Source: Vagococcus carniphilus
GTDB lineage: Bacteria > Bacillota > Bacilli > Lactobacillales > Vagococcaceae
Length of the DNA stretch: 64,000 bases
Reading direction: 5' to 3'
NCBI RefSeq assembly: GCF_014397115.1
Contig: NZ_CP060720.1
Coordinates: 1,814,001-1,878,000, forward strand
Positions 55,857 to 64,000 of the stretch are shown one piece after another; within the stretch, counting starts at the first letter, position 1, and every line of letters begins with the position of its first letter. The translations under genes were made by a program, and so were the position numbers. The notes under the pieces were generated by a model, which made no database searches, had not been told where the DNA came from, and saw only the letters and a list, made by a program, of their open reading frames with translations.

Positions 55857-56297
55857 CTAATAATACTTCTTTAGAAAATTGTGAAGACTTTGAAGACCTC
55901 GAACAAGAGCTTCTTTTTCTTCAACTGCCATATCTTCTAAAGCAGCCTCAACCATTTGTTTGTGGAAGTGTTGATGTGAGCGGTAAAATAATCTACCTCG
56001 ATTCGTTAGTTTCAAACGAACAATTCGTCTATCACTATCGCTTCTAACACGATCCACATATCCTTTTTTTACCAAATTGTTAACAGCAACTGTTAGTGTC
56101 CCAACTGTTACTGATAATGTTTTTGCTACTTCTCCTGTTGTTTTGTTATCACCCATACCGATGGCCTCAATCGTATGCATCTCTTTGATTGATAAATCAG
56201 AAAACTGACTCTTTTTAAGTTCTGATTCTTCAATTGTCAAAATGTCATTAAAGACTCTTACTAGCTGGGCATTGACGATATTTATTTTCTCATCCAT
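55857..56297 (-). CDS. fabT: MarR-family repressor of fatty acid synthesis
   Basis: ATG 56297 behind AGAGGC gives 146 residues with the MarR winged helix (EVAKTLSVTVGTLTVAVNNL, GYVDRVRSDSDRRIVRLKLT). FabT binds its box when loaded with acyl-ACP and represses the operon. The three TTTGATAATCAAA boxes directly upstream fit autoregulation. Confidence 0.92.
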   Translation of the reverse strand: MDEKINIVNAQLVRVFNDILTIEESELKKSQFSDLSIKEMHTIEAIGMGDNKTTGEVAKTLSVTVGTLTVAVNNLVKKGYVDRVRSDSDRRIVRLKLTNRGRLFYRSHQHFHKQMVEAALEDMAVEEKEALVRGLQSLHNFLKKYY

Positions 56298-56321
56298 ACA
56301 AATGCCTCTTTCACTATTTAG

Positions 56322-56334
56322 TTTGATAATCAAA
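56322..56334. promoter_or_regulatory. FabT box 1 (proximal promoter)
   Basis: Perfect TTTGATAATCAAA palindrome, just downstream of the proximal -10 box, covering the transcription start. Confidence 0.82.
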
Positions 56335-56362
56335 GTATATGGGTAAAAAAAATAAAAAGCAA
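56334..56362 (-). promoter_or_regulatory. Proximal fab promoter
   Basis: On the minus strand TTGCTT (56357-56362), a 17-bp spacer and TATACT (56334-56339). Confidence 0.75.
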
Positions 56363-56372
56363 CGAAAAATAG

Positions 56373-56385
56373 TTTGATAATCAAA
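56373..56385. promoter_or_regulatory. FabT box 2 (middle)
   Basis: Second perfect TTTGATAATCAAA, centred 16 bp from box 3 and about 51 bp from box 1, between the two promoters. Confidence 0.8.
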
Positions 56386-56388
56386 TGA

Positions 56389-56401
56389 TTTGATAATCAA
56401 A
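56389..56401. promoter_or_regulatory. FabT box 3 (distal promoter)
   Basis: Third perfect copy, directly downstream of the distal -10 box; part of a 25-bp exact repeat shared with box 1. Confidence 0.82.
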
Positions 56402-56429
56402 GTATATGGGTAACTTAAAAAAATTGCAA
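56401..56429 (-). promoter_or_regulatory. Distal fab promoter
   Basis: On the minus strand TTGCAA (56424-56429), a 17-bp spacer and TATACT (56401-56406). Confidence 0.78.
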
Positions 56430-56492
56430 CCTTTTTTTATAAAAAAACTTTATTTTTTATTAAAACAGCTTCAAATAAGTATTTTGAGCAAT

Positions 56493-56538
56493 AAAAAAAA
56501 CAAGTAAAAAAGGAGATTAACTCCCTTTTATTACTTGT
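56493..56538 (-). terminator. Terminator of the YitT-family gene
   Basis: Arms 56500-56515 and 56521-56538 pair over about 16 bp with small bulges and are followed by eight T on the minus strand. It overlaps the end of the gene. Confidence 0.8.
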
Positions 56539-57422
56539 TTTGCTTCTTTTTGTTGATCTTCATTCCAGAAACTACCCAAAACGGTTTGAGTTGGAACGAT
56601 ATTGATAAAGGCATTTTCATCGACTATATAAGTAGCTTGTTCTAATTCGTACAATTCGTATTTAGTTACTACAATCATAATAACTGATACATTATTTTTT
56701 GAATAAGCACCTTTACCTGGTAGTAAAGTCATTCCTCTAATCAATTCTTGTTGAATAGAGTGAACCACTTCATCTGGTTTAGCAGTTGTAATAAATGCTG
56801 TAACTTTTTGATGGCTTGTATGGATAGTATCCACTACCTGTGTTGTACAGAAAATAGAAATAATCGTATATAAAGCAGACTCCCAATCAAAAAGAAATCC
56901 TGCTGATGCAACGATAAAGGCATTAATAATTAACATTAGTGAGCCTACTGTTCTGCCTGTCGTTTTAGCTAAGACAAGAGAAACAATATCCATTCCTCCC
57001 GTACTAAAACCATACTTCATCGTCATTCCGACCGCTACACCTGTTAAAACACCACCGACGATACCGCTAAGCAATTGATTATCAGTTACTTCGATCACAG
57101 GAACAATCAATGTCATGATTGTTACAGAGACAACAGTTAGTAAACTATAAATTGTTGCAGACTTTCCTAGCTTCACCCAGCCTAAAATAGCAATGGGAAT
57201 ATTCATAATAAAAATTAAAATCCCTGTATCTAAATTCATATTAAATGACATTTCTAAAATGCCTGAAACTAATTGGGCAATCCCGTTAACACCAGCTGAA
57301 AAAACATTTGCTGGGATTAAAAACATATTTAGGGCAATCCCCATAATAACACCTGAAAAAATGACAATAATTATTTTCTTTATCATCTCATTTTGTTCAT
57401 ATACACTTCTCACTTTTCCCAT
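56517..57422 (-). CDS. YitT family membrane protein
   Basis: ATG 57422 behind AGGAGGAAA gives 301 residues. It has five to six TM helices (IVIFSGVIMGIALNMFLIPA, GVLTGVAVGMTMKYGFSTGG) and a C-terminal DUF2179 domain (ITTAKPDEVVHSIQQEL, GMTLLPGKGAYSKNNVSVIM). Function unknown; the C-terminal domain is thought to bind a small ligand. Transcribed from its own unit upstream of fabT's promoter. Confidence 0.87.
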   Translation of the reverse strand: MGKVRSVYEQNEMIKKIIIVIFSGVIMGIALNMFLIPANVFSAGVNGIAQLVSGILEMSFNMNLDTGILIFIMNIPIAILGWVKLGKSATIYSLLTVVSVTIMTLIVPVIEVTDNQLLSGIVGGVLTGVAVGMTMKYGFSTGGMDIVSLVLAKTTGRTVGSLMLIINAFIVASAGFLFDWESALYTIISIFCTTQVVDTIHTSHQKVTAFITTAKPDEVVHSIQQELIRGMTLLPGKGAYSKNNVSVIMIVVTKYELYELEQATYIVDENAFINIVPTQTVLGSFWNEDQQKEAKQVIKGS

Positions 57423-57472
57423 TCTATTTCCTCCTTCTTTTTGCTTCCTTGAATAATGTAACAACTAAAGTC

Positions 57473-57504
57473 AAAAAAATAAAGAAAAACCTCTCGTTTT
57501 TCTT
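57473..57504 (-). terminator. Terminator after the zinc-ribbon gene
   Basis: AAGAAAAAC and GTTTTTCTT (57482-57490 with 57496-57504) form a 9-bp stem followed by a T-rich tract on the minus strand. Confidence 0.7.
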
Positions 57505-57559
57505 CATTTCTTAACACTGTTTAATGTATCAAATAAATCTTTAATACTAAAATCAACAT

Positions 57560-57964
57560 TTATGTCTTTATATCCTTAGTATGACTGCATTTAGGACAAG
57601 TCACTCTAATTTCTCCCTGATTTCTAGGAACACGAATCTTTTGTTTACAATTAGGGCATTTCAAGTAACGGTAGTTCTCTCTATTCTTGTATTTAACAAA
57701 TTGAAATCTAATAGGACTTAACCATTTTTGATAAGCCTCATTTTCTTTTTTTCTAGCTGATTTGTTTTTAGATAACATTCTAAAATAAGAATAGGATAAT
57801 AATATCAAAGATAGAACTAACCAAAATAGATGATTAGTAAAGGGATAAATGACTAATGAAAGAAACCCGAAAAAAAGAATATGTTTATTCAAAACGTCAT
57901 TTTGTCCGTAACGATCTCGCATAAAAAAAAGTATTTTTTCCTTCCATTTGCCTTTTCGCTTCAT
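57560..57964 (-). CDS. Membrane protein with C-terminal zinc ribbon
   Basis: ATG 57964 behind AGAAGGAAG gives 134 residues. There are two TM helices (ILFFGFLSLVIYPF, LFWLVLSLILLSY), then a basic segment and the zinc ribbon YRYLKCPNCKQKIRVPR...VTCPKCSH. Similar small proteins occur in lactobacilli; the function is unknown. Confidence 0.75.
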   Translation of the reverse strand: MKRKGKWKEKILFFMRDRYGQNDVLNKHILFFGFLSLVIYPFTNHLFWLVLSLILLSYSYFRMLSKNKSARKKENEAYQKWLSPIRFQFVKYKNRENYRYLKCPNCKQKIRVPRNQGEIRVTCPKCSHTKDIKT

Positions 57965-58097
57965 CCAATCACTTCCTTCTATCTTATTATACGTCAATTC
58001 ATTTAACTTTCAAACACTCTACTGAAAATATCCGTTATTATATTATTTTTAAACCTTTTAATAATCAATTATACCTCCCACGATTTTTTTTAAGCAT

Positions 58098-58144
58098 AAA
58101 AAAAGACTAAGACAAAATATATAATATTTTTGTCCTAATCTTTT
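58098..58144 (-). terminator. Terminator after pheT
   Basis: Arms 58100-58119 and 58126-58144 form a long stem with two G-U pairs, then seven T on the minus strand. Confidence 0.85.
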
Positions 58145-58167
58145 AAGATTACTGCTTTAATTTAACT

Positions 58168-60582
58168 TTATCTCACTTCAATATTTAATTCTTCAGCAAG
58201 AGCTGCACTGATTTTTTCAACAACTGAAGTCACATCTTCATCCACTAAAGTTGCTTCATCATTTCTAAATGTTAATGAATAAGCTAAAGATTTCTTGTTG
58301 TGCCCTAGTTTTTCACCTTGGAACACATCAAATAAATGAATATCAACTAAATGTTTGCCACCTTTATCTTGAATCACATCTACTATTTCTTGGCTAGAAA
58401 TAGCTGCATCAGATAATAAAGCAATATCTCTCTTAATAGAAGGATATTTTCCAACTTCTTTATAAGTTGGTTCTTCTTTAGTCAAATCACAAATAGCTTC
58501 TAAATCAAACTCACAAACGTAAGTTTCTTGAATTTCCATTTCTTTAGCAAATTGAGGATGAACTTGTCCGATAAATCCAATAACTGTTTCTCCAACTTTA
58601 ACTTGCGCTGTTCTTCCTGGGTGCATTTCTGCATAAGCCTTTGATGGAACAAAAAGAACATCTTCAAGACCTAAAATATTAAATAGATTTTCAACAATTC
58701 CTTTTAATGTATAGAAATCAACATTTTTAGCTGGGCTATCCCATGTTTTAGCATTCCATACGCCTGAGACTGCCATTGCTAAATGATTTGTTTCTGTTGG
58801 TAAACTTTGCCCTTCAAAAGATTCAAAGATATTTCCAACTTCATAAAAGGCTACTCTAGATTGTTTTCTTGCTTGATTATAAGCAACATTTTTTAACAAT
58901 CCTGGTACTAAACTTTGTCTTGCTGTTGAACGTTCTTCACTCATTGGTAAATCAAGAGCTACGACGTCTTGTTTGTCTAAAACAAATTTTGTTGCAAGTT
59001 CTGGTGTCATTAGCATGTAGCTAATTGCTTCATTTAATCCTTTACCTTCTAAACTACGACGAATTTGACGGATGATACGTTGATTTTTTGATAATTTTCC
59101 AGCTACTGATGAGCCTTTTGGTAAAGTTGAAGGTAAGTTATCATAGCCATAAATACGAGCCACTTCTTCAACTAAATCAGCTTCAATTGAGATATCCCAT
59201 CTTCTTGGAGGAATTGAAACAACAAAAGTCTCATTCTCTTTCGTATGCTCAAATCCTAAACTATTAAAAATAGTTGAAACCTCTTCTAAAGATAAATCTG
59301 TTCCTAATGAACGATTGATTTTATTTAAAGTAATAGAAACAATAACGTCTTCTTTTTGGTAATCACTACTAATAGCTTCACCTTTTACAACAATCCCGCC
59401 ACTTAATTCAGCAATCATTTGAGCAGCAAAGTTACTTGCTTCTTCTACTGTTGCTGTATTAATACCACGTTCAAATCGCTTACTTGATTCACTAGCTAAC
59501 CCAAAGTTTCTTGCTGTTCTACGTGTTAAGGTTGGATCAAATAAAGCTGTTTCCAGTGCTACTGTTGTAGTTGTTTCAGTAATTTCTGAATCAAATCCAC
59601 CCATAACACCTGCTAAAGCAATTGGTGTTGAACCATTTGTAATCACTAGGTTTTCAGTTGATAATTCTCTTTCAACTTCATCTAATGTTACTAATTTTTC
59701 TTCGTTAGTTGCACGACGAACCTTAATTTCTTTGCTACCTAATTTATCATAATCAAAGGCATGTTGTGGTTGACCAAATAATAAAAGAACATAGTTTGTA
59801 ACGTCCACTACGTTATTGATTGGTCGAATTCCTTCATTCATTAAAAGTGTTTGTAACCACATTGGACTTTCTTGAATTGTAACATCTTTAATCACACGCA
59901 TGCGGTAAGTTGGAACTTCTTTTTCATCTGCAACTGAGACACTCACATAATCATTAATTGAGTCGTCTGTTGCTTCAACTAATTCTTTCGTTGGGAAATT
60001 AGTTTTACGATCATAAATTGCTGCTACTTCATGAGCTACACCACGTAAGCTTAGTGCATCTGCTCTGTTTGGAGTAATTGACAATTCAATAATTGCATCA
60101 TCCATTTCAAGATAAGAGAAAACTAGCTCACCAGGAATCGCCTCTTCAGGTAAGAAGTAAATACCATCTGCATATTCTTTAGGAACAACGCTATTTGAAT
60201 AGCCTAATTCCTCTAAAGAACAAATCATTCCTAATGATACTTCACCACGCATTTTACCTTTTTTGATTTTCACATTACCTGTAATACGAGAATTTGGTAA
60301 TGCCACAATTACTTTTTTACCTGCTTGGATGTTTGGTGCGCCACATACGATTTGGTATAACTCTTCTTCACCTACATCCACTTGAGTGATTGATAAGTGG
60401 TCACTGTCAGGATGAGGGACACATTCTTTCACGTCACCTACGACAATTTTTTTCAATCCTTCTTCAGGAATAACAACATCTTCTACTTCAATTCCAGAAC
60501 GAGACATTTTATCTGCTAATTCGTCTGGTGTAATATTTTCAAGATCAACTAATTTTTTTAACCATTTATATGAAACTAACAT
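58168..60582 (-). CDS. pheT: Phenylalanyl-tRNA synthetase beta subunit
   Basis: This 804-residue protein has the PheT order of domains: N-terminal tRNA-binding ([19 protein letters not shown]-type, here [15 protein letters not shown]), B3/4 editing domain, B5 ([16 protein letters not shown] onwards), the catalytic-like core and a C-terminal anticodon-binding FDX-ACB domain ([13 protein letters not shown]). With PheS it forms the alpha2beta2 enzyme. It starts 4 bp after pheS. Confidence 0.96.
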   Translation of the reverse strand: MLVSYKWLKKLVDLENITPDELADKMSRSGIEVEDVVIPEEGLKKIVVGDVKECVPHPDSDHLSITQVDVGEEELYQIVCGAPNIQAGKKVIVALPNSRITGNVKIKKGKMRGEVSLGMICSLEELGYSNSVVPKEYADGIYFLPEEAIPGELVFSYLEMDDAIIELSITPNRADALSLRGVAHEVAAIYDRKTNFPTKELVEATDDSINDYVSVSVADEKEVPTYRMRVIKDVTIQESPMWLQTLLMNEGIRPINNVVDVTNYVLLLFGQPQHAFDYDKLGSKEIKVRRATNEEKLVTLDEVERELSTENLVITNGSTPIALAGVMGGFDSEITETTTTVALETALFDPTLTRRTARNFGLASESSKRFERGINTATVEEASNFAAQMIAELSGGIVVKGEAISSDYQKEDVIVSITLNKINRSLGTDLSLEEVSTIFNSLGFEHTKENETFVVSIPPRRWDISIEADLVEEVARIYGYDNLPSTLPKGSSVAGKLSKNQRIIRQIRRSLEGKGLNEAISYMLMTPELATKFVLDKQDVVALDLPMSEERSTARQSLVPGLLKNVAYNQARKQSRVAFYEVGNIFESFEGQSLPTETNHLAMAVSGVWNAKTWDSPAKNVDFYTLKGIVENLFNILGLEDVLFVPSKAYAEMHPGRTAQVKVGETVIGFIGQVHPQFAKEMEIQETYVCEFDLEAICDLTKEEPTYKEVGKYPSIKRDIALLSDAAISSQEIVDVIQDKGGKHLVDIHLFDVFQGEKLGHNKKSLAYSLTFRNDEATLVDEDVTSVVEKISAALAEELNIEVR

Positions 60583-60586
60583 TTTC

Positions 60587-61633
60587 TTACCCCTTTACTT
60601 TGAATTGTTCTAAGAATCGTAAATCATTTTGGTAGAAATAACGAATATCATTCACACCGTATTTCAACATAGCAACTCTATCTGGTCCTAAACCAAAGGC
60701 AAATCCACTATATTTATTTGAATCAATACCAGACATTTCAAGAACGCGTGGATGAATCACACCTGCACCTAAAATTTCAATCCAGCCTGTTTGCTTACAA
60801 ACGTTACAGCCTTTGCCACCACATTTGAAACAGCTAATATCAACTTCTACTGAAGGTTCTGTAAATGGGAAGTAACTTGGACGTAAACGAATTTCACGGT
60901 CTTCACCAAATAATTTTTTAAGTAATACTTCAAGAGTCCCTTTTAAGTCTCCCATAGTAATATTTTCATCTACAACTAATCCTTCAATTTGGTGGAACTG
61001 ATGACTATGAGTAGCATCATCACTATCACGACGGAAAACTTTCCCTGGACTAATCATACGCAATGAACCTTTTGAAAAATCATGTTTTTCCATTGTTCTT
61101 GCTTGAATTGGTGATGTATGTGTTCTTAACAAGACATCATCATTAATATAAAATGAATCATGCATGTCACGAGCTGGATGGTCTTGAGGAATGTTCATTC
61201 GCTCAAAGTTGTAATGATCTTGCTCTACTTCATAACCTTCAATCACTTCATAACCTAAACCTAAGAATACATCTTCAATTTCTTCCATAACTTGCGTTAA
61301 AATATGAGGTGTTCCTGTGTTTAATTCATCTCCTGGAAGTGTTACGTCTAACGTTTCTTTTTCAAGCGCTTCGTTAATAGCTAATTGTTCTAATTCAGCT
61401 TTTTTCTCTTCCAATTCTTCTGTTAAATGGTCTCTAATCTCATTTGCAAAACTTCCCACAACAGGACGCATTTCTGGTTCTAAATCCTTCATTCCACGTA
61501 AAACTTCAGTAATTGATCCTTTTTTACCTAAAATTTGGACACGAATTTCATTCAAATGATCTAGGTTTTGTGTCGAACCAATTTTTGCCAATGTTTCTTC
61601 TTTTAATTGTTCCAATGTTTCTTTTAAAGACAT
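60587..61633 (-). CDS. pheS: Phenylalanyl-tRNA synthetase alpha subunit
   Basis: ATG 61633 (MSLKETL) is chosen because AAAGGA is 11 bases upstream; upstream in-frame ATGs overlap the leader terminator or the ribosome site. The 348 residues have an N-terminal coiled coil and class II motifs 2 ([20 protein letters not shown]) and 3 ([14 protein letters not shown]). The Cys insertion [17 protein letters not shown] is typical of Firmicutes PheS. A T-box leader controls it. Confidence 0.95.
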   Translation of the reverse strand: MSLKETLEQLKEETLAKIGSTQNLDHLNEIRVQILGKKGSITEVLRGMKDLEPEMRPVVGSFANEIRDHLTEELEEKKAELEQLAINEALEKETLDVTLPGDELNTGTPHILTQVMEEIEDVFLGLGYEVIEGYEVEQDHYNFERMNIPQDHPARDMHDSFYINDDVLLRTHTSPIQARTMEKHDFSKGSLRMISPGKVFRRDSDDATHSHQFHQIEGLVVDENITMGDLKGTLEVLLKKLFGEDREIRLRPSYFPFTEPSVEVDISCFKCGGKGCNVCKQTGWIEILGAGVIHPRVLEMSGIDSNKYSGFAFGLGPDRVAMLKYGVNDIRYFYQNDLRFLEQFKVKG

Positions 61634-61663
61634 TTTTTGTTCCATCCTTTCTTTTTTAGCAAC

Positions 61664-61906
61664 AAAAAAAGACATCATTCCTTATAAAAAGGAACGATGT
61701 CTCGCGGTACCATCCTCATTTACACTTAAAAAGTGTACACTCTTTTTGTTAACGATGAATTCACCGGTTTATTACTGTTCTATAAACAACTTGAGAAGTG
61801 AACTTCGCCTAGGTCTTTAACAACTTGCTTTCAGTCTGTGACAAGTCTCCCTTTTGAAAAATAACTAAGTTACTCTTTTCTCTTTACGTTTTTTATTATT
61901 TACTTG
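61664..61906 (-). ncRNA. T-box riboswitch (Phe) of pheST
   Basis: The minus strand carries the T-box sequence AGGATGGTACCGCG at 61703-61716, whose UGG pairs with the uncharged tRNA end. It is followed by a terminator (arms 61671-61683 and 61689-61701, then a T run). Upstream, GCGAAGTTCACTTCTC holds a candidate UUC specifier (61800-61802), matching tRNA-Phe. Uncharged tRNA would favour antitermination. The 5' end is set from the predicted start site. Confidence 0.88.
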
Positions 61907-61912
61907 CATTCA

Positions 61913-61941
61913 ATACTACAAGATATTAAGTCGCAGGTCAA
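61913..61941 (-). promoter_or_regulatory. Promoter of the pheST T-box transcript
   Basis: On the minus strand TTGACC (61936-61941), a 17-bp spacer and TAGTAT (61913-61918), directly after the HxlR stop codon. Confidence 0.7.
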
Positions 61942-61943
61942 GA

Positions 61944-62282
61944 TTATTCTTGTACATCGACCCACTTCTCACCCCATGACTTAATTTCGTCCATGACAGG
62001 TTTTAAATCTGTTCCTTTAGTAGTTAAGCTATATTCAACACGATTTTTTTCTTCGTTTGATACCGTTCGATCTACGAGTCCTTTTTCTTCTAGTTCTTTT
62101 AATCTTTCAACTAAGACACGATCACTAACTTCTGGCACTTTACCTGCTAATTCTACAAATCGTTGCGGGCCATCTTCTATCAAAACATCTAATATTAATC
62201 CATTCCATTTTTTTCCTAAAATTTCAAAAGTTTTTTCAAACTTTGGACATAGGGTAAATTTTCGACTTTCACATGTTTCCAT
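61944..62282 (-). CDS. HxlR-family transcriptional regulator
   Basis: This 112-residue winged-helix protein begins TCESRKFTLCPKFEKTFEILG, with cysteines near 4 and 12. Redox- or electrophile-sensing HxlR members use an N-terminal cysteine. The rest (GKKWNGLILDVLIEDGPQRF, VSDRVLVERLKELEEKGLV, VEYSLTTKG) is the typical HTH. GAGGTGAG precedes the ATG. The target is not adjacent. Confidence 0.88.
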   Translation of the reverse strand: METCESRKFTLCPKFEKTFEILGKKWNGLILDVLIEDGPQRFVELAGKVPEVSDRVLVERLKELEEKGLVDRTVSNEEKNRVEYSLTTKGTDLKPVMDEIKSWGEKWVDVQE

Positions 62283-62333
62283 TATCTCACCTCATTTATT
62301 GTTAATATTTGAAGTATCATCGTAATTATAAAT

Positions 62334-62364
62334 CAAAAAGCCGACTATTCATAGTAAGTCGGCT
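62334..62364 (-). terminator. Terminator after the HD-domain gene
   Basis: Perfect 8-bp stem AGCCGACT/AGTCGGCT (62339-62346 with 62357-62364) and T tract on the minus strand. Confidence 0.8.
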
Positions 62365-62370
62365 CAAACA

Positions 62371-62871
62371 TTATACATTTGCTAATCCAAAGTAAGTTGA
62401 TGCTTTAAATTTGGCTCTTTGATAAAAAGGAACAATAACCTCTTCACAAGCACAATATTTATCAACTAAAGTTACAATATAACTTTCCTTGTATTTAGGT
62501 GGTGCAACTGTTGCACCAAACATATGCTTCACAATAATATCTTCTTCTAGTTTTGAAATTTCAGTTAATTTTTTGGCATTGCTTAAAGCAACACGTGGAT
62601 GTGCGTAAGCATGAGAACCTTCTGCTTGTTTTTCAGTTCGCCAATCATAATGAAATAAGTCATGTAAAAGGCCTGCTCTAGCAGTAGCTCTCAAGTTACC
62701 ATTCCATTTTTTTGCTAATAAAAAACTTCTATAAGAAACATTAATTGAATGTTCCAATCTGTTTGAATAACGATGTTGTTTAAAGGCTGATAAGCTTTGA
62801 ACGTCTTCTGTATACATTAAATCTTCTACTAACTCTAAATATTCAATATCATTTTTCCAGTCTAATGTCAT
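62371..62871 (-). CDS. HD-domain protein
   Basis: This 166-residue protein has RLEHSINVSYRSFLLAKKW (first His) and AGLLHDLFHYDW (the HD pair), then HAYAHPRVALSNAKK and IVTLVDKYCACEEV, which complete the metal site of an HD phosphohydrolase. Substrates of such small HD proteins include nucleotides and phosphorylated signalling molecules; this one is unassigned. Confidence 0.85.
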   Translation of the reverse strand: MTLDWKNDIEYLELVEDLMYTEDVQSLSAFKQHRYSNRLEHSINVSYRSFLLAKKWNGNLRATARAGLLHDLFHYDWRTEKQAEGSHAYAHPRVALSNAKKLTEISKLEEDIIVKHMFGATVAPPKYKESYIVTLVDKYCACEEVIVPFYQRAKFKASTYFGLANV

Positions 62872-62989
62872 AGGTCTCTTTCACTTTCCTTCGATAAAAT
62901 GTCTATTTCATAAATCATTTTAATGTATTTTAGCATGAAATTCTCTTGATTTCTACCTTAATAGACGGACTTAATAATTTCGTAATATT

Positions 62990-63751
62990 TTAAAGAGAAA
63001 ACATGACAATTCCAGCGGCTACTGCAACATTTAGTGATTCTGCATGTCCCTTCATTGGAATAAAAATATTTTGATCCGTTTCTTTTAGTAAATCAGCTGA
63101 CACACCTTGGCCTTCATTTCCCATGAGAATCGCTATTTTTTCTGACTTTTCAATATCTTTAAATGAAATAGCCTCTTCATTTAATTCAGTTCCATAAATT
63201 TGGTAAGCTTCTTCTCTCAGTCCAGCAATTGTTTCAATTAATTCAGTTTCTTCTAATTTAATATGAAACTGACTACCTTGCATTGATCTGACGACTTTTG
63301 GACTGTAAACATCTGCAGTCCCTTTTCCTAAGACAACTTTAGAAAAACCAGCAGCATCTGCTGTTCGAATCATTGTTCCTACATTTCCAGGATCTTGAAC
63401 GTTATCTAAGAGAAGAACGTGACTTGTTACCCTAGTAGTAGCTATTTTATTTTCCTTCCCAACAATTGCCATAATAGGTTGCGGGCTAGGTAATGTCGAT
63501 AAGTGTTTGATAACCTCATAAGTCACTTGAACTTTTTTATCCTCTTCGATCTTTTCTAAAATATACGCATAAGAAGGCAAACTTTCTTCAGTTACTAAAA
63601 CAAACTGAATATCTCCACCATAATTTAGGGCTTCTTCTACTAAATGTTCTCCCTCAATTAAATATCTATTTTCTAAATCTCTAAATTTCTTTTTTTCTAA
63701 TTTTTTTATTTGTTTAATCCAATCATTTTTAGCTGATTCTATTATTTTCAC
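62990..63751 (-). CDS. TrmH/SpoU-family RNA methyltransferase
   Basis: The start is GTG 63751 with GAGGG upstream (an in-frame TTG at 63766 is less likely). The 253 residues have an N-terminal substrate-binding domain (KKFRDLENRYLIEGEHLVEEA) and the SPOUT knot: LLLDNVQDPGNVGTMIRTAD, ILMGNEGQGVS, FIPMKGHAESLNVAVAAGI. It probably 2'-O-methylates rRNA; the target nucleotide is unknown. It is divergent from acyP. Confidence 0.92.
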   Translation of the reverse strand: MKIIESAKNDWIKQIKKLEKKKFRDLENRYLIEGEHLVEEALNYGGDIQFVLVTEESLPSYAYILEKIEEDKKVQVTYEVIKHLSTLPSPQPIMAIVGKENKIATTRVTSHVLLLDNVQDPGNVGTMIRTADAAGFSKVVLGKGTADVYSPKVVRSMQGSQFHIKLEETELIETIAGLREEAYQIYGTELNEEAISFKDIEKSEKIAILMGNEGQGVSADLLKETDQNIFIPMKGHAESLNVAVAAGIVMFSL

Positions 63752-63774
63752 GGTTATCCCTCGCAATCTCGTTT

Positions 63775-63783
63775 ATTATAACA
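63775..63783 (-). promoter_or_regulatory. Extended -10 promoter of the RNA methyltransferase
   Basis: The minus strand reads TGTTATAAT 24 bp upstream of the GTG start. Confidence 0.55.
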
Positions 63784-63804
63784 AATTTTTTCCAAATTGA
63801 CAGA

Positions 63805-63834
63805 TTGTTCATTCCTAATTTTTCAAGGTATAAT
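63805..63834 (+). promoter_or_regulatory. Promoter of acyP
   Basis: TTGTTC (63805-63810), an 18-bp spacer and TATAAT (63829-63834), 32 bp before the ATG. Confidence 0.6.
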
Positions 63835-63865
63835 AACTTATGAAATAAATTGGGAGGTTAAGCTA

Positions 63866-64000
63866 ATGAAAGTAACAATGACGGTTTCAGGAAGAGTGCA
63901 AGGTGTTGGTTTCAGATATATGACTAAAATAGTAGCTGATCAATTAGGTGTTTTAGGAATCGTTAAAAATGAAGCAAATGGTGATGTTTACATTGAAGCT
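63866..64000 (+). CDS. acyP: Acylphosphatase, 3' end outside window
   Basis: The frame starts at ATG 63866 behind GGGAGG and runs to the right edge (45 codons visible). VTMTVSGRVQGVGFRYMTK is the acylphosphatase signature with the phosphate-binding loop and catalytic arginine. The enzyme hydrolyses carboxyl-phosphates such as acetyl phosphate. Adjacency to an rRNA methyltransferase on the opposite strand is common in Bacilli. Confidence 0.9.
   Translation, partial: MKVTMTVSGRVQGVGFRYMTKIVADQLGVLGIVKNEANGDVYIEA

Overview
The window looks like a chromosomal stretch from a low-GC Gram-positive lactic acid bacterium of the Enterococcaceae (Enterococcus/Vagococcus-like). The grounds are the AT-rich sequence, strong AGGAGG-type ribosome binding sites, a complete FabT-FabH-ACP-FabK-FabD-FabG-FabF-AccB-FabZ-AccC-AccD-AccA cluster in the usual lactic-acid-bacterial order, a pcrA-ligA-gatCAB cluster, and a T-box ahead of pheST. 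No database search was possible; assignments rest on motifs and gene order. Most genes lie on the minus strand.

Region 1 (1-15.8 kb) is mainly housekeeping: the end of a lipid kinase (dgkB-like), gatB-gatA-gatC, ligA, pcrA, typA, an inositol-monophosphatase-family gene with a UPF0223 gene, then an SdpI-like membrane protein co-transcribed with an OmpR-type two-component system. Divergent to that operon is a 51-codon gene with a HicB-like fold. An aromatic-acid-exporter-type membrane protein and a DUF1905/DUF2200 pair follow.

Region 2 (15.9-39 kb) is accessory: a membrane protein with an Ada-like Cys/His tail; a complete IS1182-family element (16883-18693) with perfect 28-bp ends and built-in expression control; DUF1801 and DUF1002 proteins; a double-AraC regulator divergent from a Rossmann-fold reductase; two lipoproteins; an orphan cobT; a Cof-type HAD phosphatase; a heterodimeric ABC transporter plus DUF454 protein behind a perfect Fur-type palindrome; two GNAT acetyltransferases flanking a 151-bp inverted-repeat element; and two near-duplicate secreted SH3-like repeat proteins whose C-terminal domains have diverged. 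An ArsR-type regulator faces a flavin-reductase-fold gene.

Region 3 (39-46.5 kb) holds decayed DNA, including a broken second copy of the Fe-S assembly gene found intact at 46.2 kb, then a sugar operon (GH1 phospho-glucosidase, PTS EIIBC, GH65 phosphorylase) next to an AraC regulator.

Region 4 (46.6-64 kb) holds the fatty acid synthesis operon with two tandem promoters and three FabT-type boxes, an internal terminator after acpP, a YitT-family gene, pheST with its T-box leader, an HxlR regulator, an HD-domain protein, a TrmH-family rRNA methyltransferase and the start of an acylphosphatase gene.

The points most worth following up are the Fur-box ABC/DUF454 operon, the SH3-repeat paralogue pair, the RBS-masking hairpin of the insertion sequence, the duplicated fab promoter, and the SdpI/two-component/HicB-like locus.
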